A stretch of 64,000 nt of DNA from Sinorhizobium sp. BG8 (GCF_016864555.1 NZ_CP044012.1:430501-494500); one strand, 5' to 3'. Positions 34,925 through 45,356 are shown, counted from the stretch's first letter. The notes: generated from the letters alone by a model not told the origin. Translations and numbers: made by a program.

Positions 34925-36458
34925 CCAGGGCGTTTCGGCCACGGCTCCGATCGCGAACCGTGGCGCGATTACGGCTTGCGTGATCCTCGCTGTCATCATG
35001 CAGGCGCTGGACACGACCATCGCCAACGTGGCCCTGCCATTCATCCAGGGCAGCGTGGCGGCGAGTGCCGACCAGATCAACTGGGTTCTGACCTCCTACA
35101 TCGTCGCGGCTGCGATAATGACGCCGCCGTCGGGCTTCCTCGCCGCCAAGTTCGGGCGCAAGCGTGTTCTTCTGGCGGCCATTGCCGGGTTCGTCTTCGC
35201 ATCCGTACTGTGCGGCATCGCCCAGTCACTCAACCAGATCGTCGCCTTCCGCTTGCTGCAGGGACTCTTCGGCGCAGCGCTCGTCCCGCTGTCGCAAGGA
35301 ATTCTGCTCGACATCTACACCGTCGAGGAGCGTGGATCCGCCATGGCCCTCTTCGGCGTCTCGGTCATGGTCGGCCCTGTCCTCGGACCGGTCATCGGCG
35401 GTTGGCTCACGGACAACATCAGCTGGCGTTGGGTCTTCTACATCAATGTGCCGATCGGGGCGCTCGCCTTCTTCGGCATCACCGTCTTCGTATCGGAAAC
35501 CAAGCTGGACAGACTGGCGAAGCTCGACTGGTTCGGCTTCGGGATGATGAGCCTCTTCATCGCGTCGCTGCAGCTCTTTCTCGACCGCGGTGAACAACTC
35601 GACTGGTTTCACTCGGGTGAAATTCTCGTCGAAGCTGTTGTCTGCGTGAGCGCATTCTATCTGCTTCTGGTGCACACGTTCACGGCGAACAATTCCTTCG
35701 TCAATCCGCGACTGTTCCTGGACCGGAACTTTACCGTCAGCATGGTCTTCATCTTCATAATCGGCATAACCTATCTCGCGTCGCTTGCGCTGATGACGCC
35801 CTATCTCCAGACACTGATGGGTTATCCGGTCATAACTGCTGGTATCGTCATGGGCCCGCGTGGCCTCGGCACAATGGTCTGCATGTTTCTCGTCGGAAAG
35901 CTGATGGGCAAGATCGATACCCGCTTCCTGCTGGCGATCGGCCTGGCACTGACCGCCTGGGCCATGTACGACATGACCGGCTGGACGCCGGATGTCTCGC
36001 AATGGACCATCGTCTCCGTCGGCTTCATTCAGGGTGCAGGTCTCGGCTTCCTCTTCGTGCCGCTGACCACCATGGCCTTCTCGACGCTGCCGGCCCAGAT
36101 GCGCGGCGACGGCACCGGCCTCTACAACCTGTCCCGCAACATCGGTTCCAGCGTCGGAATTTCGGTGGTCGCCGCCCTGATCACTGAAAACGTCCAGACC
36201 AACCATGAAACGATCGCGGCCTATGTGACGCCGTTCAACCATGCCTTCCACAGCGCGGCGGCGCAGTCGCTCAGTCCATTCACTGCAGCGGGCCGGGCCG
36301 CCCTGGACAACACGATAACCCTCCAGGCAACGATCATCGCCTATATGGACGATTTCAAGTTGCTGATGCTGATGTCCATCGCAGCATTGCCGCTGGTTCT
36401 CCTGCTGCGCAAACCCACGGCCCCGCCGGTGGCAGACCATAGTGCCGTGATGGAGTGA
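34917..36458 (+). CDS. DHA2-type MFS drug exporter (EmrB-like)
   Basis: A 513-residue proton-driven exporter with about 14 hydrophobic segments. DHA2 hallmarks are LDTTIANVALPFIQGS in helix 1, FGRKRVLLAAIAGF in loop 2-3 and GPVLGPVIGGWLTDNISWRW in helix 5 and following. It overlaps the adaptor gene by eight bases and forms an EmrAB-type tripartite efflux system with it. No outer-membrane channel gene is present here. Confidence 0.93.
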   Translation: MSSQGVSATAPIANRGAITACVILAVIMQALDTTIANVALPFIQGSVAASADQINWVLTSYIVAAAIMTPPSGFLAAKFGRKRVLLAAIAGFVFASVLCGIAQSLNQIVAFRLLQGLFGAALVPLSQGILLDIYTVEERGSAMALFGVSVMVGPVLGPVIGGWLTDNISWRWVFYINVPIGALAFFGITVFVSETKLDRLAKLDWFGFGMMSLFIASLQLFLDRGEQLDWFHSGEILVEAVVCVSAFYLLLVHTFTANNSFVNPRLFLDRNFTVSMVFIFIIGITYLASLALMTPYLQTLMGYPVITAGIVMGPRGLGTMVCMFLVGKLMGKIDTRFLLAIGLALTAWAMYDMTGWTPDVSQWTIVSVGFIQGAGLGFLFVPLTTMAFSTLPAQMRGDGTGLYNLSRNIGSSVGISVVAALITENVQTNHETIAAYVTPFNHAFHSAAAQSLSPFTAAGRAALDNTITLQATIIAYMDDFKLLMLMSIAALPLVLLLRKPTAPPVADHSAVME

Positions 36459-36478
36459 AGCGCCGGGCTCCGGTGCTT
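36458..36478. terminator. Bidirectional stem-loop between the efflux operon and ftsK
   Basis: Nine-base arms (AAGCGCCGG at 36458-36466 and CCGGTGCTT at 36470-36478, one G-T pair) with a 3-base loop fill most of the 33-base gap between two convergent stop codons. Size and position suit shared termination. Confidence 0.5.
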
Positions 36479-36491
36479 CACTACTTGCGGA

Positions 36492-39191
36492 TTACTCGGC
36501 TTCGTCGGGTGCGATCGGTCCGAATGCATCGCGTTCGCCGTTGATGATCTCGCGCTTGCCAACGTGATTGGCAGGCCCGACCAGTCCTTCCTTCTCCATG
36601 CGCTCTACGAGGGAAGCCGCACGGTTGTAGCCGATCGCCAGGCGGCGCTGGATGTAGGAAGTCGAGCACTTCTTGTCGCGCATCACCACCTTGACTGCCT
36701 TCTCGTAGAGATCATTGCCGTCTTCGGCAGCCATGTCACTCTTGTCGAATACGGCGCCTGCGGGCGGCTCGACTTCCTTGCCTTCCTTGCTTTCCTTGCT
36801 TTCCTCTTCGTCGGCCGTAACCGTCTCCAGATATTCCGGTCGGCCCTGCGCCTTCAGGTGGAGGACGACCTTCTCTACCTCCTCGTCCGAAACAAAGGGG
36901 CCGTGTACGCGGGAAATCCGTCCGCCGCCCGCCATGTGCAGCATGTCGCCCTGGCCGAGGAGCTGTTCAGCTCCCTGCTCGCCGAGAATGGTGCGGCTGT
37001 CGATCTTCGACGTCACCTGGAACGAAATACGGGTCGGGAAGTTCGCCTTGATCGTGCCGGTGATGACGTCGACCGAAGGACGCTGGGTCGCCATGATGAG
37101 ATGGATGCCGGCGGCGCGCGCCATCTGCGCAAGACGCTGGATCGCACCTTCGATCTCCTTGCCGGCAACCATCATCAGGTCGGCCATTTCGTCGACGATG
37201 ACGACGATGTAGGGCATGGGATCGAGGTCGATCTCCTGCTGCTCGTGGACGGCTTCACCCGTGCCCCGGTCAAAGCCGGTCTGGACCGTCGCCATGATCG
37301 TCTCGCCCTTTGCCCGGGCGGCGGCGGCACGGCTGTTGTAGCCATCGATGTTGCGCACGCCCAGCCGCGACATCTTGCGGTAGCGGTCCTCCATCTCACG
37401 CACGGCCCATTTCAGAGCCATCACCGCCTTCTTCGGGTCCGTCACGACCGGCGTCAGCAGATGCGGGATGCCGTCGTAGATCGACAGTTCCAGCATCTTG
37501 GGGTCGACCATGATCAGTCGGCATTCCTCCGGCCGGAACCGGTAGAGCAGCGACAGGATCATCGTATTGATGGCGACCGACTTGCCGGAGCCGGTAGTTC
37601 CGGCGACGAGCAGGTGCGGCATCTTTGCCAGTTCCGCCACCACGGGTTCACCGCCGATGGTCTTGCCGAGGCAGAGTGGCAGCTTGAACGCCGTCCTTGC
37701 GAAATCCTGGGAGTCGATCATCTCGCGGAAGTAGACGGTCTCGCGGGTCGCGTTCGGCAGTTCGATGCCGATGACATTGCGGCCGGGCACAACAGCGACG
37801 CGGGCAGAGAGTGCCGACATGGAGCGGGCAATGTCGTCCGCAAGGCCGATCACGCGCGAGGATTTGACGCCGGGCGCCGGTTCGAATTCGTAGAGCGTCA
37901 CGACAGGACCGGGCCGCACGTGGATGATCTCGCCACGCACACCGAAGTCCTCGAGCACGCTTTCCAGAAGGCCCGCATTCTGCTCGAGCGTTTCCTGCGA
38001 CAGGACGTAGCCGGCAGAAAGGGGCGGTTCCTGAAGCAGGTCGCGCGGGGGGAATTCGTAACCCGGGTCGGACGCGACGGGCATTGCATCCAGATTGATC
38101 TGGAAGGGCTTCGAAATCGCCACGCCGGACGTCACCGCCACGCGCGGCCGCTCGACATTTTCGACCACCGGCTGGACCGCATTTGCGGCATGGACAGCCG
38201 GCACCGGAGCAATACCTGCCTGTTGGGCCACAAGAGCCGGAGCTTCCGGGCCGGACGGCGCCGGTGCGGCAATCTCGACAACCGGAGTTACGGCGGCGGT
38301 TTCACTCACGTCGGCGGCAGGCGTTTCGGCAACGGACGGCTTGCGGCACTCGACCACGCGGAAGAGGTGCGCAATCGACTCGACTTGGGGCTGAGGAACG
38401 GACACCGGCGCCGGCGCCGCTGGTGCAACATTCACCTTCTGCGCGGGGGCGATCGCGACGTCCTTCCGGACGGGCGCGCGCTCGGGAATGAGATCGACGT
38501 CGATTGCCATCGTCTCGAAGAACGCGAAATCGGAAAGATTGACGAAGCGAGACGGAGTTGCCGCCTCTGGGTTAGTCTGCCTCGGGGCTGCTGGTGCAGC
38601 CGGGGGATTGACGACGGGTCTTGCGAATTGGGGTACGGGTATGGTCACTGACTGTATCGGCTTCGCTTGAATTGGCTTTACTTCGAGTTGCGGGGTCGGC
38701 TCCGGAGTGGAGGCCACCGCCAGGGGAGCTGGCGCATCGGGTTCGACGATCGGCTCCGGCTTGCGCCGCCGCTCGTTGAGGGCTTCCCTCAGCTTTTGCA
38801 GAAGTGCTGTCTCCGAGGGCAGCGTCTGGGCGGGGACAGGATCCTTTGGCTGCGGAATGGCTTCAGCTTGTTCGGCCAGCCGCCGCTCCGCGCCGACACG
38901 GTCGGGCGTCCGGGTGAAGCGCACATTGGGTGCGAGGTAGAAGTGGCTTTCCCATGTTCCATCGGCGTTCTGCGCCGGGTCGTAACCTTGCAGAACCGGC
39001 GAACGAAAACGGGATTTCGCCGCATCGTTGGCGATCTCCGCATGCGAATCGTACCACTGCAGGTCCTCTTCGGCGGGCGCCTCGGTCGCGTCGTCCCAGC
39101 CGTCGTCTCCACTATCGTTGTCCGGTGTTACCGCCTCGTACCCGTCATGGGCCAGGGCTGCGGATGAGAAGTTGTTTCTGGAAATACGCAT
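36492..39191 (-). CDS. ftsK: FtsK-family DNA translocase lacking the N-terminal membrane domain
   Basis: A predicted 899-residue hexameric DNA pump. The motor has Walker [13 protein letters not shown] near residue 530 and Walker [14 protein letters not shown] near 661. The C-terminal gamma winged helix (about 825-899, with [17 protein letters not shown]) would read KOPS-like sites. Residues 1-115 are acidic and polar, and about 115-370 are Pro/Ala-rich linker; no four-helix membrane domain is seen, unlike canonical FtsK. This suggests a soluble, SpoIIIE-like paralogue. The ATG at 39191 has AAGG five bases upstream; an earlier ATG at 39215 lacks a site. Confidence 0.9.
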   Translation of the reverse strand: MRISRNNFSSAALAHDGYEAVTPDNDSGDDGWDDATEAPAEEDLQWYDSHAEIANDAAKSRFRSPVLQGYDPAQNADGTWESHFYLAPNVRFTRTPDRVGAERRLAEQAEAIPQPKDPVPAQTLPSETALLQKLREALNERRRKPEPIVEPDAPAPLAVASTPEPTPQLEVKPIQAKPIQSVTIPVPQFARPVVNPPAAPAAPRQTNPEAATPSRFVNLSDFAFFETMAIDVDLIPERAPVRKDVAIAPAQKVNVAPAAPAPVSVPQPQVESIAHLFRVVECRKPSVAETPAADVSETAAVTPVVEIAAPAPSGPEAPALVAQQAGIAPVPAVHAANAVQPVVENVERPRVAVTSGVAISKPFQINLDAMPVASDPGYEFPPRDLLQEPPLSAGYVLSQETLEQNAGLLESVLEDFGVRGEIIHVRPGPVVTLYEFEPAPGVKSSRVIGLADDIARSMSALSARVAVVPGRNVIGIELPNATRETVYFREMIDSQDFARTAFKLPLCLGKTIGGEPVVAELAKMPHLLVAGTTGSGKSVAINTMILSLLYRFRPEECRLIMVDPKMLELSIYDGIPHLLTPVVTDPKKAVMALKWAVREMEDRYRKMSRLGVRNIDGYNSRAAAARAKGETIMATVQTGFDRGTGEAVHEQQEIDLDPMPYIVVIVDEMADLMMVAGKEIEGAIQRLAQMARAAGIHLIMATQRPSVDVITGTIKANFPTRISFQVTSKIDSRTILGEQGAEQLLGQGDMLHMAGGGRISRVHGPFVSDEEVEKVVLHLKAQGRPEYLETVTADEEESKESKEGKEVEPPAGAVFDKSDMAAEDGNDLYEKAVKVVMRDKKCSTSYIQRRLAIGYNRAASLVERMEKEGLVGPANHVGKREIINGERDAFGPIAPDEAE

Positions 39192-39561
39192 GGGACCTTC
39201 AAGCACGAGACACATTGCCGATGGGCTGCCCTGATCGATAGGAAATGAAGGTTAACAATCCCTTTGGAAAATGCATCAGATTGACGGCATCGACCCGGCA
39301 TTGCCAGCCGAAACGTGAGCGAATGAGAACGTTATCTTGCTGATTTATTTTAGATAATATCTTCTCAGTACCCACATTTGAACAATCTCGGGCCGAGCAG
39401 TTCGCGGAGTAATTTTCATGACGGCCGAAGCCGGCACCGACACACCGGACAGGCTTCGCAAGAAGCCGCTACACGTCCGCCGGAGCGCCGACGCCACGCG
39501 AGAAATTTTTTGTTGCGCACCGTCTCGCGGGGGTGTCGGTGGAGCCGGCTGGTTGGTGAAA
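39192..39561. other. AT-richer intergenic region upstream of ftsK
   Basis: No gene is seen. The part near 39330-39370 is notably AT-rich (around TTATTTTAGATAATATC) and probably contains the ftsK promoter. Near the left-pointing amidohydrolase stop, 8-base arms CCGGCTGG (39545-39552) and CCAGCCGG (39567-39574) could fold in its transcript as a weak terminator. A 7-base inverted repeat CGCGAGA/TCTCGCG is at 39497-39529. Confidence 0.4.
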
Positions 39562-40449
39562 TCAGGCCAGCCGGTAGACCCTTGTCGCGGTCTTGCGGAA
39601 GATGTTCTCCATGTCGATCACGCCGTGGCCGTCGACGGCCTGCTTGTGAGTCGTCAGCAGCGTGCGGTAGTCCGTCCACAGCTTCTCGATCGGGAAGTTG
39701 GAGCCGAACATCAGATGTTCGCTCCCGAGGATGTCGATCGCATCGTCGATAATCCGTTGCACCAGCGTCGGGTCATTGGCGTGCACGAAGGTGCCGAGGC
39801 CGGAGAGCTTGGCATGGAAATTGTCCATCCCGGCGAAGCGGCAAAGCCCCTGGTGCCAGGCATCCACCGTCGCCGGCCTGTCGTCCACCAGCATGCCTGC
39901 ATGCGTCAGGATAAAATCGGTCCCCGGATTGTCGGCAACGAGCTGTGCCCCGTCCTCCATCTGCCCAGGGAACAGTTGCAGGTCGAATGAAAGTCCGTAG
40001 TTCTTCAGGTGCGCGACGTTGCGGGATACCGCGGGATCAATCACCTGCCGCGCTGAGGCGGCGAAGCGGTACTCCGGCACATCGTGCCAGTGAAGCTGCA
40101 TGCGCACGCCGCGCATGAGCGGATAGGCCTTCAGGCGATCGAGCTGGGGCCTGACGTCCTTCACCGTCATGTCGGCATAACCGACGATCGCATGAGGCCA
40201 GCCATATTCGTTCGCCGTCTCGCTTACCCAGGCGACCTCCTTTTCGTAGTCGTCCCTGGTCCAGTTGGTCTGGACGTAGACCGCTTTTTCAACCCCTTCG
40301 CCCTGAAGGTCACCGAGGTATTCGGTGATCGGATAGTCGCGCATGATCGGCTCATACGGACCGAAGATGCGCGGCACCATCGGCCCATTCAACCAGGGCA
40401 GGTCCTTCTGCCTCCAGATGTGGAAATGTGCGTCAACAATGCCCTGCAT
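39562..40449 (-). CDS. Amidohydrolase-2 family (COG3618-like) hydrolase
   Basis: A 295-residue TIM-barrel metal hydrolase. The N-terminal HxH motif is in IVDAHFHIW, a later His is in FILTHAGM, and the terminal Asp/Asn region is HLMFGSNFPIEKL. Relatives hydrolyse lactones and pyrones (2-pyrone-4,6-dicarboxylate, fuconolactone). The last metal-site Asp expected in GSDWP-like motifs is Asn here (GSNFP). The ATG at 40449 has GGGGGAGGAACG upstream and overlaps the coxE-like gene, so it is the last gene of the hydroxylase operon and may open a product ring. Confidence 0.85.
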   Translation of the reverse strand: MQGIVDAHFHIWRQKDLPWLNGPMVPRIFGPYEPIMRDYPITEYLGDLQGEGVEKAVYVQTNWTRDDYEKEVAWVSETANEYGWPHAIVGYADMTVKDVRPQLDRLKAYPLMRGVRMQLHWHDVPEYRFAASARQVIDPAVSRNVAHLKNYGLSFDLQLFPGQMEDGAQLVADNPGTDFILTHAGMLVDDRPATVDAWHQGLCRFAGMDNFHAKLSGLGTFVHANDPTLVQRIIDDAIDILGSEHLMFGSNFPIEKLWTDYRTLLTTHKQAVDGHGVIDMENIFRKTATRVYRLA

Positions 40450-41593
40450 CGGCGTTCCTCCCCCAGATCGCCTCGGCTCGCGGCGCCGGCTTGTCGAGCG
40501 ACAGAATGAAATCGGCGAGTGTCGCAATCGAAGAACCGTCGACGAGATCGTCGAGAATTGGAAGTATCGCCCGCAATGCCGCGGTCACCGGCCGAAAGCG
40601 CCGGTCGCCGGCAAGCGGGGTACAAAGGGAGAGGCGGAAGGCGCGCGCCGAAAGCCGCCGCATCGCCGTCTCCATATCTTGATGCGCTCCCCGCTCCAGT
40701 CCGTCTGACAGTACGACGACCGCAGCACCGCGCGCCATGGACGAGAACCGCGGAACGGCAAGGAAGGCGAGAAGCGCCGGCCCTATCCTCGTTCCGCCGT
40801 CCCAGTCCTCCGCCTGACGGGACGCCATCTCCAACGCCTGCGCCCTGTCGCGAATCCTGAGGGCGCTTGTCAGCCGGGTCAGGCGCGTTCCGAACGTGAA
40901 GACCTCCGCAGATCCGGCGCCCTGGACCACGGCATGCGCGACCTTCAGGTGATCCAGAGTATGTTGCTTCATGGATCCCGAGATGTCGATGAGCAATACG
41001 ATCCGTCGCAGCACGATCTCGCGCTTGCGCAACCGCAGATCGGGAATGTCTCCGTCGGCACGCACGATCTCCCGCAGCGACCGGCGCAGATCGATGTGGC
41101 CACCTAATCGGGTCGGCAGATACCGGAAGCTGCGGCGCCGTGGCAGGCAGCGGCCGAGACTGCGCCGGAACTGCCGTAGTTCGCCTTCTTCCGCTCCGCC
41201 GTCGAGTTCACGGGTGGATAGCCGTTCGGCGCCGGAAGACAGGGCCCCGCCCTTTTCCCGCTTCACCAGCATCTCACGCTGCTGCTCTCTTCCCATACTG
41301 TCCTTGACGCGCGTCTCGTCGTCCTCATCTTCCGCACCGGCGGCGATGACGGCATCGCCGAAGAACACGGCACGGAAGATCGCATCATACTCCCCCATCC
41401 GGTCCGGCGACGGCGCGAGCGTTGCGATGCCCGCCTGGCGGATGTCTTCGATCGAGCAGGGACCGAGAAGCGATACCGAAGCGAGAAATGCGGTGACCTG
41501 CTCGGGTGCGATGGAAAAGCTGCTTTCGCGAAGGAGACCGGAAAGCCGAAGGAAGGGCTCGGCGGCAAGGGGCAAGGCGGGGGCCAGGTTCAT
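40433..41593 (-). CDS. CoxE-like von Willebrand factor A domain protein
   Basis: A 386-residue cytoplasmic protein. The C-terminal half is a VWA domain with an intact MIDAS motif (LLIDISGSMKQH, near residue 205) and later GGTRIGPALLAFL and VVVLSDGLERG. The middle is rich in Arg and acidic residues. With a CoxD-type AAA+ ATPase it forms the pair needed to mature the molybdenum-copper or molybdenum site of CO-dehydrogenase-like enzymes. It overlaps both neighbours. Confidence 0.87.
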   Translation of the reverse strand: MNLAPALPLAAEPFLRLSGLLRESSFSIAPEQVTAFLASVSLLGPCSIEDIRQAGIATLAPSPDRMGEYDAIFRAVFFGDAVIAAGAEDEDDETRVKDSMGREQQREMLVKREKGGALSSGAERLSTRELDGGAEEGELRQFRRSLGRCLPRRRSFRYLPTRLGGHIDLRRSLREIVRADGDIPDLRLRKREIVLRRIVLLIDISGSMKQHTLDHLKVAHAVVQGAGSAEVFTFGTRLTRLTSALRIRDRAQALEMASRQAEDWDGGTRIGPALLAFLAVPRFSSMARGAAVVVLSDGLERGAHQDMETAMRRLSARAFRLSLCTPLAGDRRFRPVTAALRAILPILDDLVDGSSIATLADFILSLDKPAPRAEAIWGRNADAGHC

Positions 41594-42471
41594 GCCATCG
41601 CCTCCTCGATGATCTGCCCCAGGTCGGTAGCGATGAAGCCCAGATCCTCCTCATCCTTGATGAGGACACCTATCGCGCGCCGGAAGGCCTCGGGCCAGGC
41701 GCTTCCGCTCTTTTCGAGAACCGTCGCCGCGTTCGCCCACTCGACGGCTTCTGAGATTCCCGGAGGCTTGGCGAGTGGGCGCGCTCGCAGAGAGCCGACG
41801 GCGGCGGCAACCGTCCTCGCCGTCTCGTAGGCGACATCCGGAGAGCGCATCATGATGATGGACGCTTCGCGTTCGGCATCGGGATAGGCGATCCAGTGGT
41901 AGATGCAGCGCCTGCGCAGCGCTTCGGCAAGCTCGCGTGTCCGGTTCGAGGTCAGAACGACCATCGGCTTCACTTTTGCGCAAACGGTGCCTCTCTCCGG
42001 GATCGTGATCTGGAAATCCGAGAGATACTCCAGCAGTAGCGCCTCGAACTCATGGTCGGAGCGATCGATCTCGTCGATGAGCAGCACGGTCTCCTGCGGA
42101 GCCTGCAGCGACTGCAGAAGGGGCCGTGCCAGCAGGAAGCGGTCATCATAGATGTCGATTTCCCGCTCCCCAGCCTGACGGATCGCCAGAAGCTGTCTCT
42201 GGTAGTTCCACTCGTAGAGCGCATGCTGGGCGTCTATGCCCTCGTAGCACTGGAGCCGGATGAGGTCGCGGTCGAGCATGGCGGCGATGGCCTTCGCCGC
42301 TTCCGTCTTGCCGACCCCGGGCGCTCCTTCGAGCAGGAGCGGTTTCCCGAGTTCGATCGCAAGAAAAACCGCCGTGGAGAGGCCTTCGTCCGCCATGTAG
42401 CGGCAAGAGGCGAAACCGGCCGCGACGGCCGATGGAGAATTGACGACGGATTTCGCTTCCTGCTCCGTCAT
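41590..42471 (-). CDS. CoxD-like MoxR AAA+ ATPase
   Basis: A 293-residue AAA+ ATPase with Walker A EGAPGVGKTEAAK near residue 53, Walker B VLLIDEIDRSD near 130 and sensor 1 in PMVVLTSNRTREL. CoxD/MoxR ATPases remodel metalloenzymes together with a VWA partner, which is encoded next to it with a four-base overlap. It starts ten bases after the molybdopterin subunit stop. Confidence 0.9.
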   Translation of the reverse strand: MTEQEAKSVVNSPSAVAAGFASCRYMADEGLSTAVFLAIELGKPLLLEGAPGVGKTEAAKAIAAMLDRDLIRLQCYEGIDAQHALYEWNYQRQLLAIRQAGEREIDIYDDRFLLARPLLQSLQAPQETVLLIDEIDRSDHEFEALLLEYLSDFQITIPERGTVCAKVKPMVVLTSNRTRELAEALRRRCIYHWIAYPDAEREASIIMMRSPDVAYETARTVAAAVGSLRARPLAKPPGISEAVEWANAATVLEKSGSAWPEAFRRAIGVLIKDEEDLGFIATDLGQIIEEAMA

Positions 42472-42480
42472 GTTGCTTCC

Positions 42481-43494
42481 TCAGCTCGCGTCGCCAGCAG
42501 CGCGTTCCTTAAGCGCACGCAAAATACGCTCCGGCGTGATCGGTAGCGTGTCGATGCGCACGCCGACTGCATCATATATTGCATTCGCAACGGCTGGTAT
42601 CTGCGGGTTGGCGCACATCTCGCCCGGCCCTTTCGCCCCGAAGGGTCCGTCAGCCGCAGGCCGCTCCAGGACGATGATCTCGGTCTCCGCCAGATCGCCC
42701 GGTCCCGGCATCAGATATTCGTTGAAGTCCCTCCCGCCATGGCTGCGATCGGGATAGTAGGGCTCGGTCGTCTCGTAGAGGGCGTGACTGATGCCCATCC
42801 AGGAGCCGCCGACGAGCTGCTGCTCGACCATCTTCGGGTTCAGCGCGCGGCCGATCTCGAAGACGTTCTTGATCGTCAGCACATCCACTTCGCCGGTCTC
42901 GTCGTCCACCTCAACCTCGGCCACAGTACAGGCGTGGGCATAGCAGGTGGACGGCTTCATCGCCCCCGTCTCGGCATCCGGATAGGACCGGGGTATCAGG
43001 AACATGCCGCGACCGGAAATCGACCGCCCGCGCTTGAAATGGGCCGAGAGCGCCGTGTCGAAGATCGATATCGAGCGCTGCGGGGCACCCTTCACATGGA
43101 TATTGCCTAGACCGTCGGTGTCGAGATCGGACGCATTGACCTCGAGCTCCTCAGCCGCCACCTCGAGCATCACCTGCCGCGCTTCCTTTGCCGCCTGGAT
43201 AACGGCATTGCCCGCACGGTGCGTTCCGCGCGAGGCGAATGTGCCCATGCAGTGAGGGCCGGTGTCGGTGTCGGCGGTATCGACGATCACGCGATCGGTT
43301 GGAACGCCGATTGTCTCGGCGCAAATTTGCGCCATGATCTGCTTCATCCCCTGCCCGAGGTCGACGCTTGACAGCGACACCATGAAGTTGCCGGTCGGCG
43401 TGGAGTGCACCAGCGCCTGTGTCGGATCGCCACCGAGGTTCATGCCGGTCGGATAGTTGATCGCCGCAACGCCGCGGCCCCGCTTGACTGCCAT
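42481..43494 (-). CDS. Molybdopterin subunit of a xanthine-dehydrogenase-family hydroxylase, C-terminal half
   Basis: A 337-residue ORF covering the second half of the large molybdopterin-binding subunit: VKRGRGVAAINYPTGMNLGG, SVDLGQGMKQIMAQ, the cofactor-contacting GPGEMCANPQIP and AKGPGE region at its end. It follows an in-frame TGA by one codon, and GGGAG lies nine bases before its ATG, so it could be made as a separate polypeptide. Eubacterium barkeri nicotinate dehydrogenase has its large subunit split (NdhL, NdhM) in the same way. The alternative is a nonsense mutation in a once-continuous gene. Confidence 0.85.
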   Translation of the reverse strand: MAVKRGRGVAAINYPTGMNLGGDPTQALVHSTPTGNFMVSLSSVDLGQGMKQIMAQICAETIGVPTDRVIVDTADTDTGPHCMGTFASRGTHRAGNAVIQAAKEARQVMLEVAAEELEVNASDLDTDGLGNIHVKGAPQRSISIFDTALSAHFKRGRSISGRGMFLIPRSYPDAETGAMKPSTCYAHACTVAEVEVDDETGEVDVLTIKNVFEIGRALNPKMVEQQLVGGSWMGISHALYETTEPYYPDRSHGGRDFNEYLMPGPGDLAETEIIVLERPAADGPFGAKGPGEMCANPQIPAVANAIYDAVGVRIDTLPITPERILRALKERAAGDAS

Positions 43495-43497
43495 GCT

Positions 43498-44864
43498 TCA
43501 ACGCTCCCGTATCGCGGAGGACATGTTCATGTATTTGTCAGCCACCGGCCAGTTGGCGGCGCGGGAGGCCTCCTGCATGCACTCGATCAGTGCAGCGCCC
43601 TCCGTCGGCTGGCGGTGGGCTTTCATGTCGCCGTCACGATAGGCGTTGATGAAGCGGAACTCGAGAGCGTCCATTCCTATCAGCCTGGCGAGCTTGTCCA
43701 TCTGGACCTCGAGAGCGAAGTCGCCGATCGTCACCCCGAAGCCGCGCATGGCGCTGGACGGCGTGCGGTTGGTGTAGACGCAATAGCTGTCGACCCAAAC
43801 ATTGGGAACGGTGTAGGGCCCCGGAAATGCGCCGCCGATTTCTGCGCCCCGTAGGGAGAGTGGCGCGAATAGGCGCCGGCATCGATGTAAGCCTTGACAT
43901 AGCGGGCGACGATGCGCCCGTCGTTCATGACGCCATCCTTGATCACCAGCTTTTCGGCCGCGCGCGGAGACGAGACCTGCATCTCCTCCTCACGGCTGTA
44001 GACGAAGGAAACGGGGCGCCCGGTGAGCTTCGCACCGAGGATGGCGATCGGCTCCACGATCACGTCCACCTTGCCCCCAAAACCACCGCCGACCGTACCG
44101 CCGACCATGTGAAGCTTGGCGCCGTCCATCTGCAGGATGATCGAGGTATTGTCGAGCGTGAAGAACATCGCCTGGGTATTCGTGTAGCAGGTGAAACGAC
44201 CGCTTCCCTCGGGCACGACGATGCAGCCCGTCGTTTCCGTCGGGGCGTGCTCGATCGGCCCGGACGAATAGGTCTGCTCGAGGACATGATCCGCCCCGGC
44301 AAAGCCCGCCTCCACATCGCCAAAGCGAACCTTGCGGCATTCACCGCTGTCGTAGAGATAGTAGTTCCGCCCGTGATACTCGTTGACGATGGGAGCGCCT
44401 GGGGCCAGCGCCTCGTCGATTGAGAGAACCGCTGGTAGGACTTCGTAGTCGACCTTGACCTTGGCGGCCGCCTCGTGCGCGGCACGTTCGGTGTCGGCGA
44501 GAATGGCGACAATGGCCTCTCCCTTGAAGCGCACCTTGTCTGTCGCAAGTACCGTCTCGTCTTCCGGCCCGACCTGGATCAGGGTGAGGATCGTGTAGAC
44601 ATTGTGCGGTACGTCACCGGCGGTCAATATCCGGACGACACCTGGATGCTTCGCCGCATCGGCAAGGTCGATCGAGCGGATGCGGGCATTGTGGTGAGGA
44701 CTGCGGACCATCTTCAGGTGAAGCAGTCCTGGCAGGTTGCGGTCGGCGAAGAAGGTTGTCTTGCCCGTGACGTGCCCGAGCGCGTCGGAGCGAAGCCGCG
44801 GCTGCCCGATTTCCTTGAGGTCGTCCTTCCGCTCTCCCGCGAAGTATTCCTTGCGAAGTTCCAT
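43498..44864 (-). pseudogene. Molybdopterin subunit, N-terminal half, with a one-base frameshift
   Basis: From the ATG at 44864 the frame is typical of the family (LKEIGQPRLRSDALGHVTGK, then VGGTVGGGFGGKVDV). It is lost near 43820: the protein should continue GPYTVPNVWVDSYCVYTNR, which is encoded in the next frame and leads into SSAMRGFGVTIGDFALE and the stop at 43498. One extra G in the run CCGGGGCCC would restore an unbroken 455-residue protein. The AMRGFG motif marks a xanthine-dehydrogenase-type hydroxylase, not a CO dehydrogenase. Whether the lesion is real or a base-call error cannot be told here. Confidence 0.82.
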
Positions 44865-44873
44865 GTTTCGTCC

Positions 44874-45356
44874 TCACGCGGCATTGAGAGTATTGGCGTG
44901 CGCCGCGCTAAGTATCGCCTGGATGATCGGCTCATAGCCGGTGCAGCGACAGATGTTCCCCGCGATCGCCTCGATTACGTCCTCGCGGCTCGGCGCCGGA
45001 TTGCTGTCGAGCAGCGCCTTGGCCGCCATCAGCATTCCCGGCGTGCAGAAGCCGCATTGCGTCGCGAACCCCTCATTGAAGGCCCGCTGCAGCGGATGGA
45101 GCACCCCCGCATCTTCCAGCCCCGCGGTCGTCTGGACCGACCTGCCGTCGCAGGTTTCCGCGAGCGTGAGACAAGAGAGGTGAAGCGCGCCATCGATGAT
45201 CACGGAACAGCTTCCGCAGGTTCCCTGCTGGCAGCCCCCCTTGACGGACATGTCTCCGATCTTCTCACGCAGCACCTTGAGCAGCGTTGCGCCGCTTTCT
45301 GCGAATTCGGCCTTCTCCTCGCCGTTGAGCGTGAATTGCACCGGAACCTTGGTCAT
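44874..45356 (-). CDS. [2Fe-2S] subunit of the molybdenum hydroxylase
   Basis: A 160-residue subunit with both iron-sulphur domains: the plant-ferredoxin type (GGCQQGTCGSCSVIIDG) and the C-terminal helical type (QCGFCTPGM and ICRCTGYEPII). It passes electrons from the molybdenum site to FAD. The ATG at 45356 has GGGAGGAAACG upstream; the longer frame to 45473 is not needed. All cluster cysteines are present, so this subunit is intact. Confidence 0.93.
   Translation of the reverse strand: MTKVPVQFTLNGEEKAEFAESGATLLKVLREKIGDMSVKGGCQQGTCGSCSVIIDGALHLSCLTLAETCDGRSVQTTAGLEDAGVLHPLQRAFNEGFATQCGFCTPGMLMAAKALLDSNPAPSREDVIEAIAGNICRCTGYEPIIQAILSAAHANTLNAA

Noticed and set aside
39418-39990. Plus-strand open frame overlapping the amidohydrolase gene end
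   Set aside because: Mostly antisense to a well-supported gene, and composition is typical of a shadow frame.
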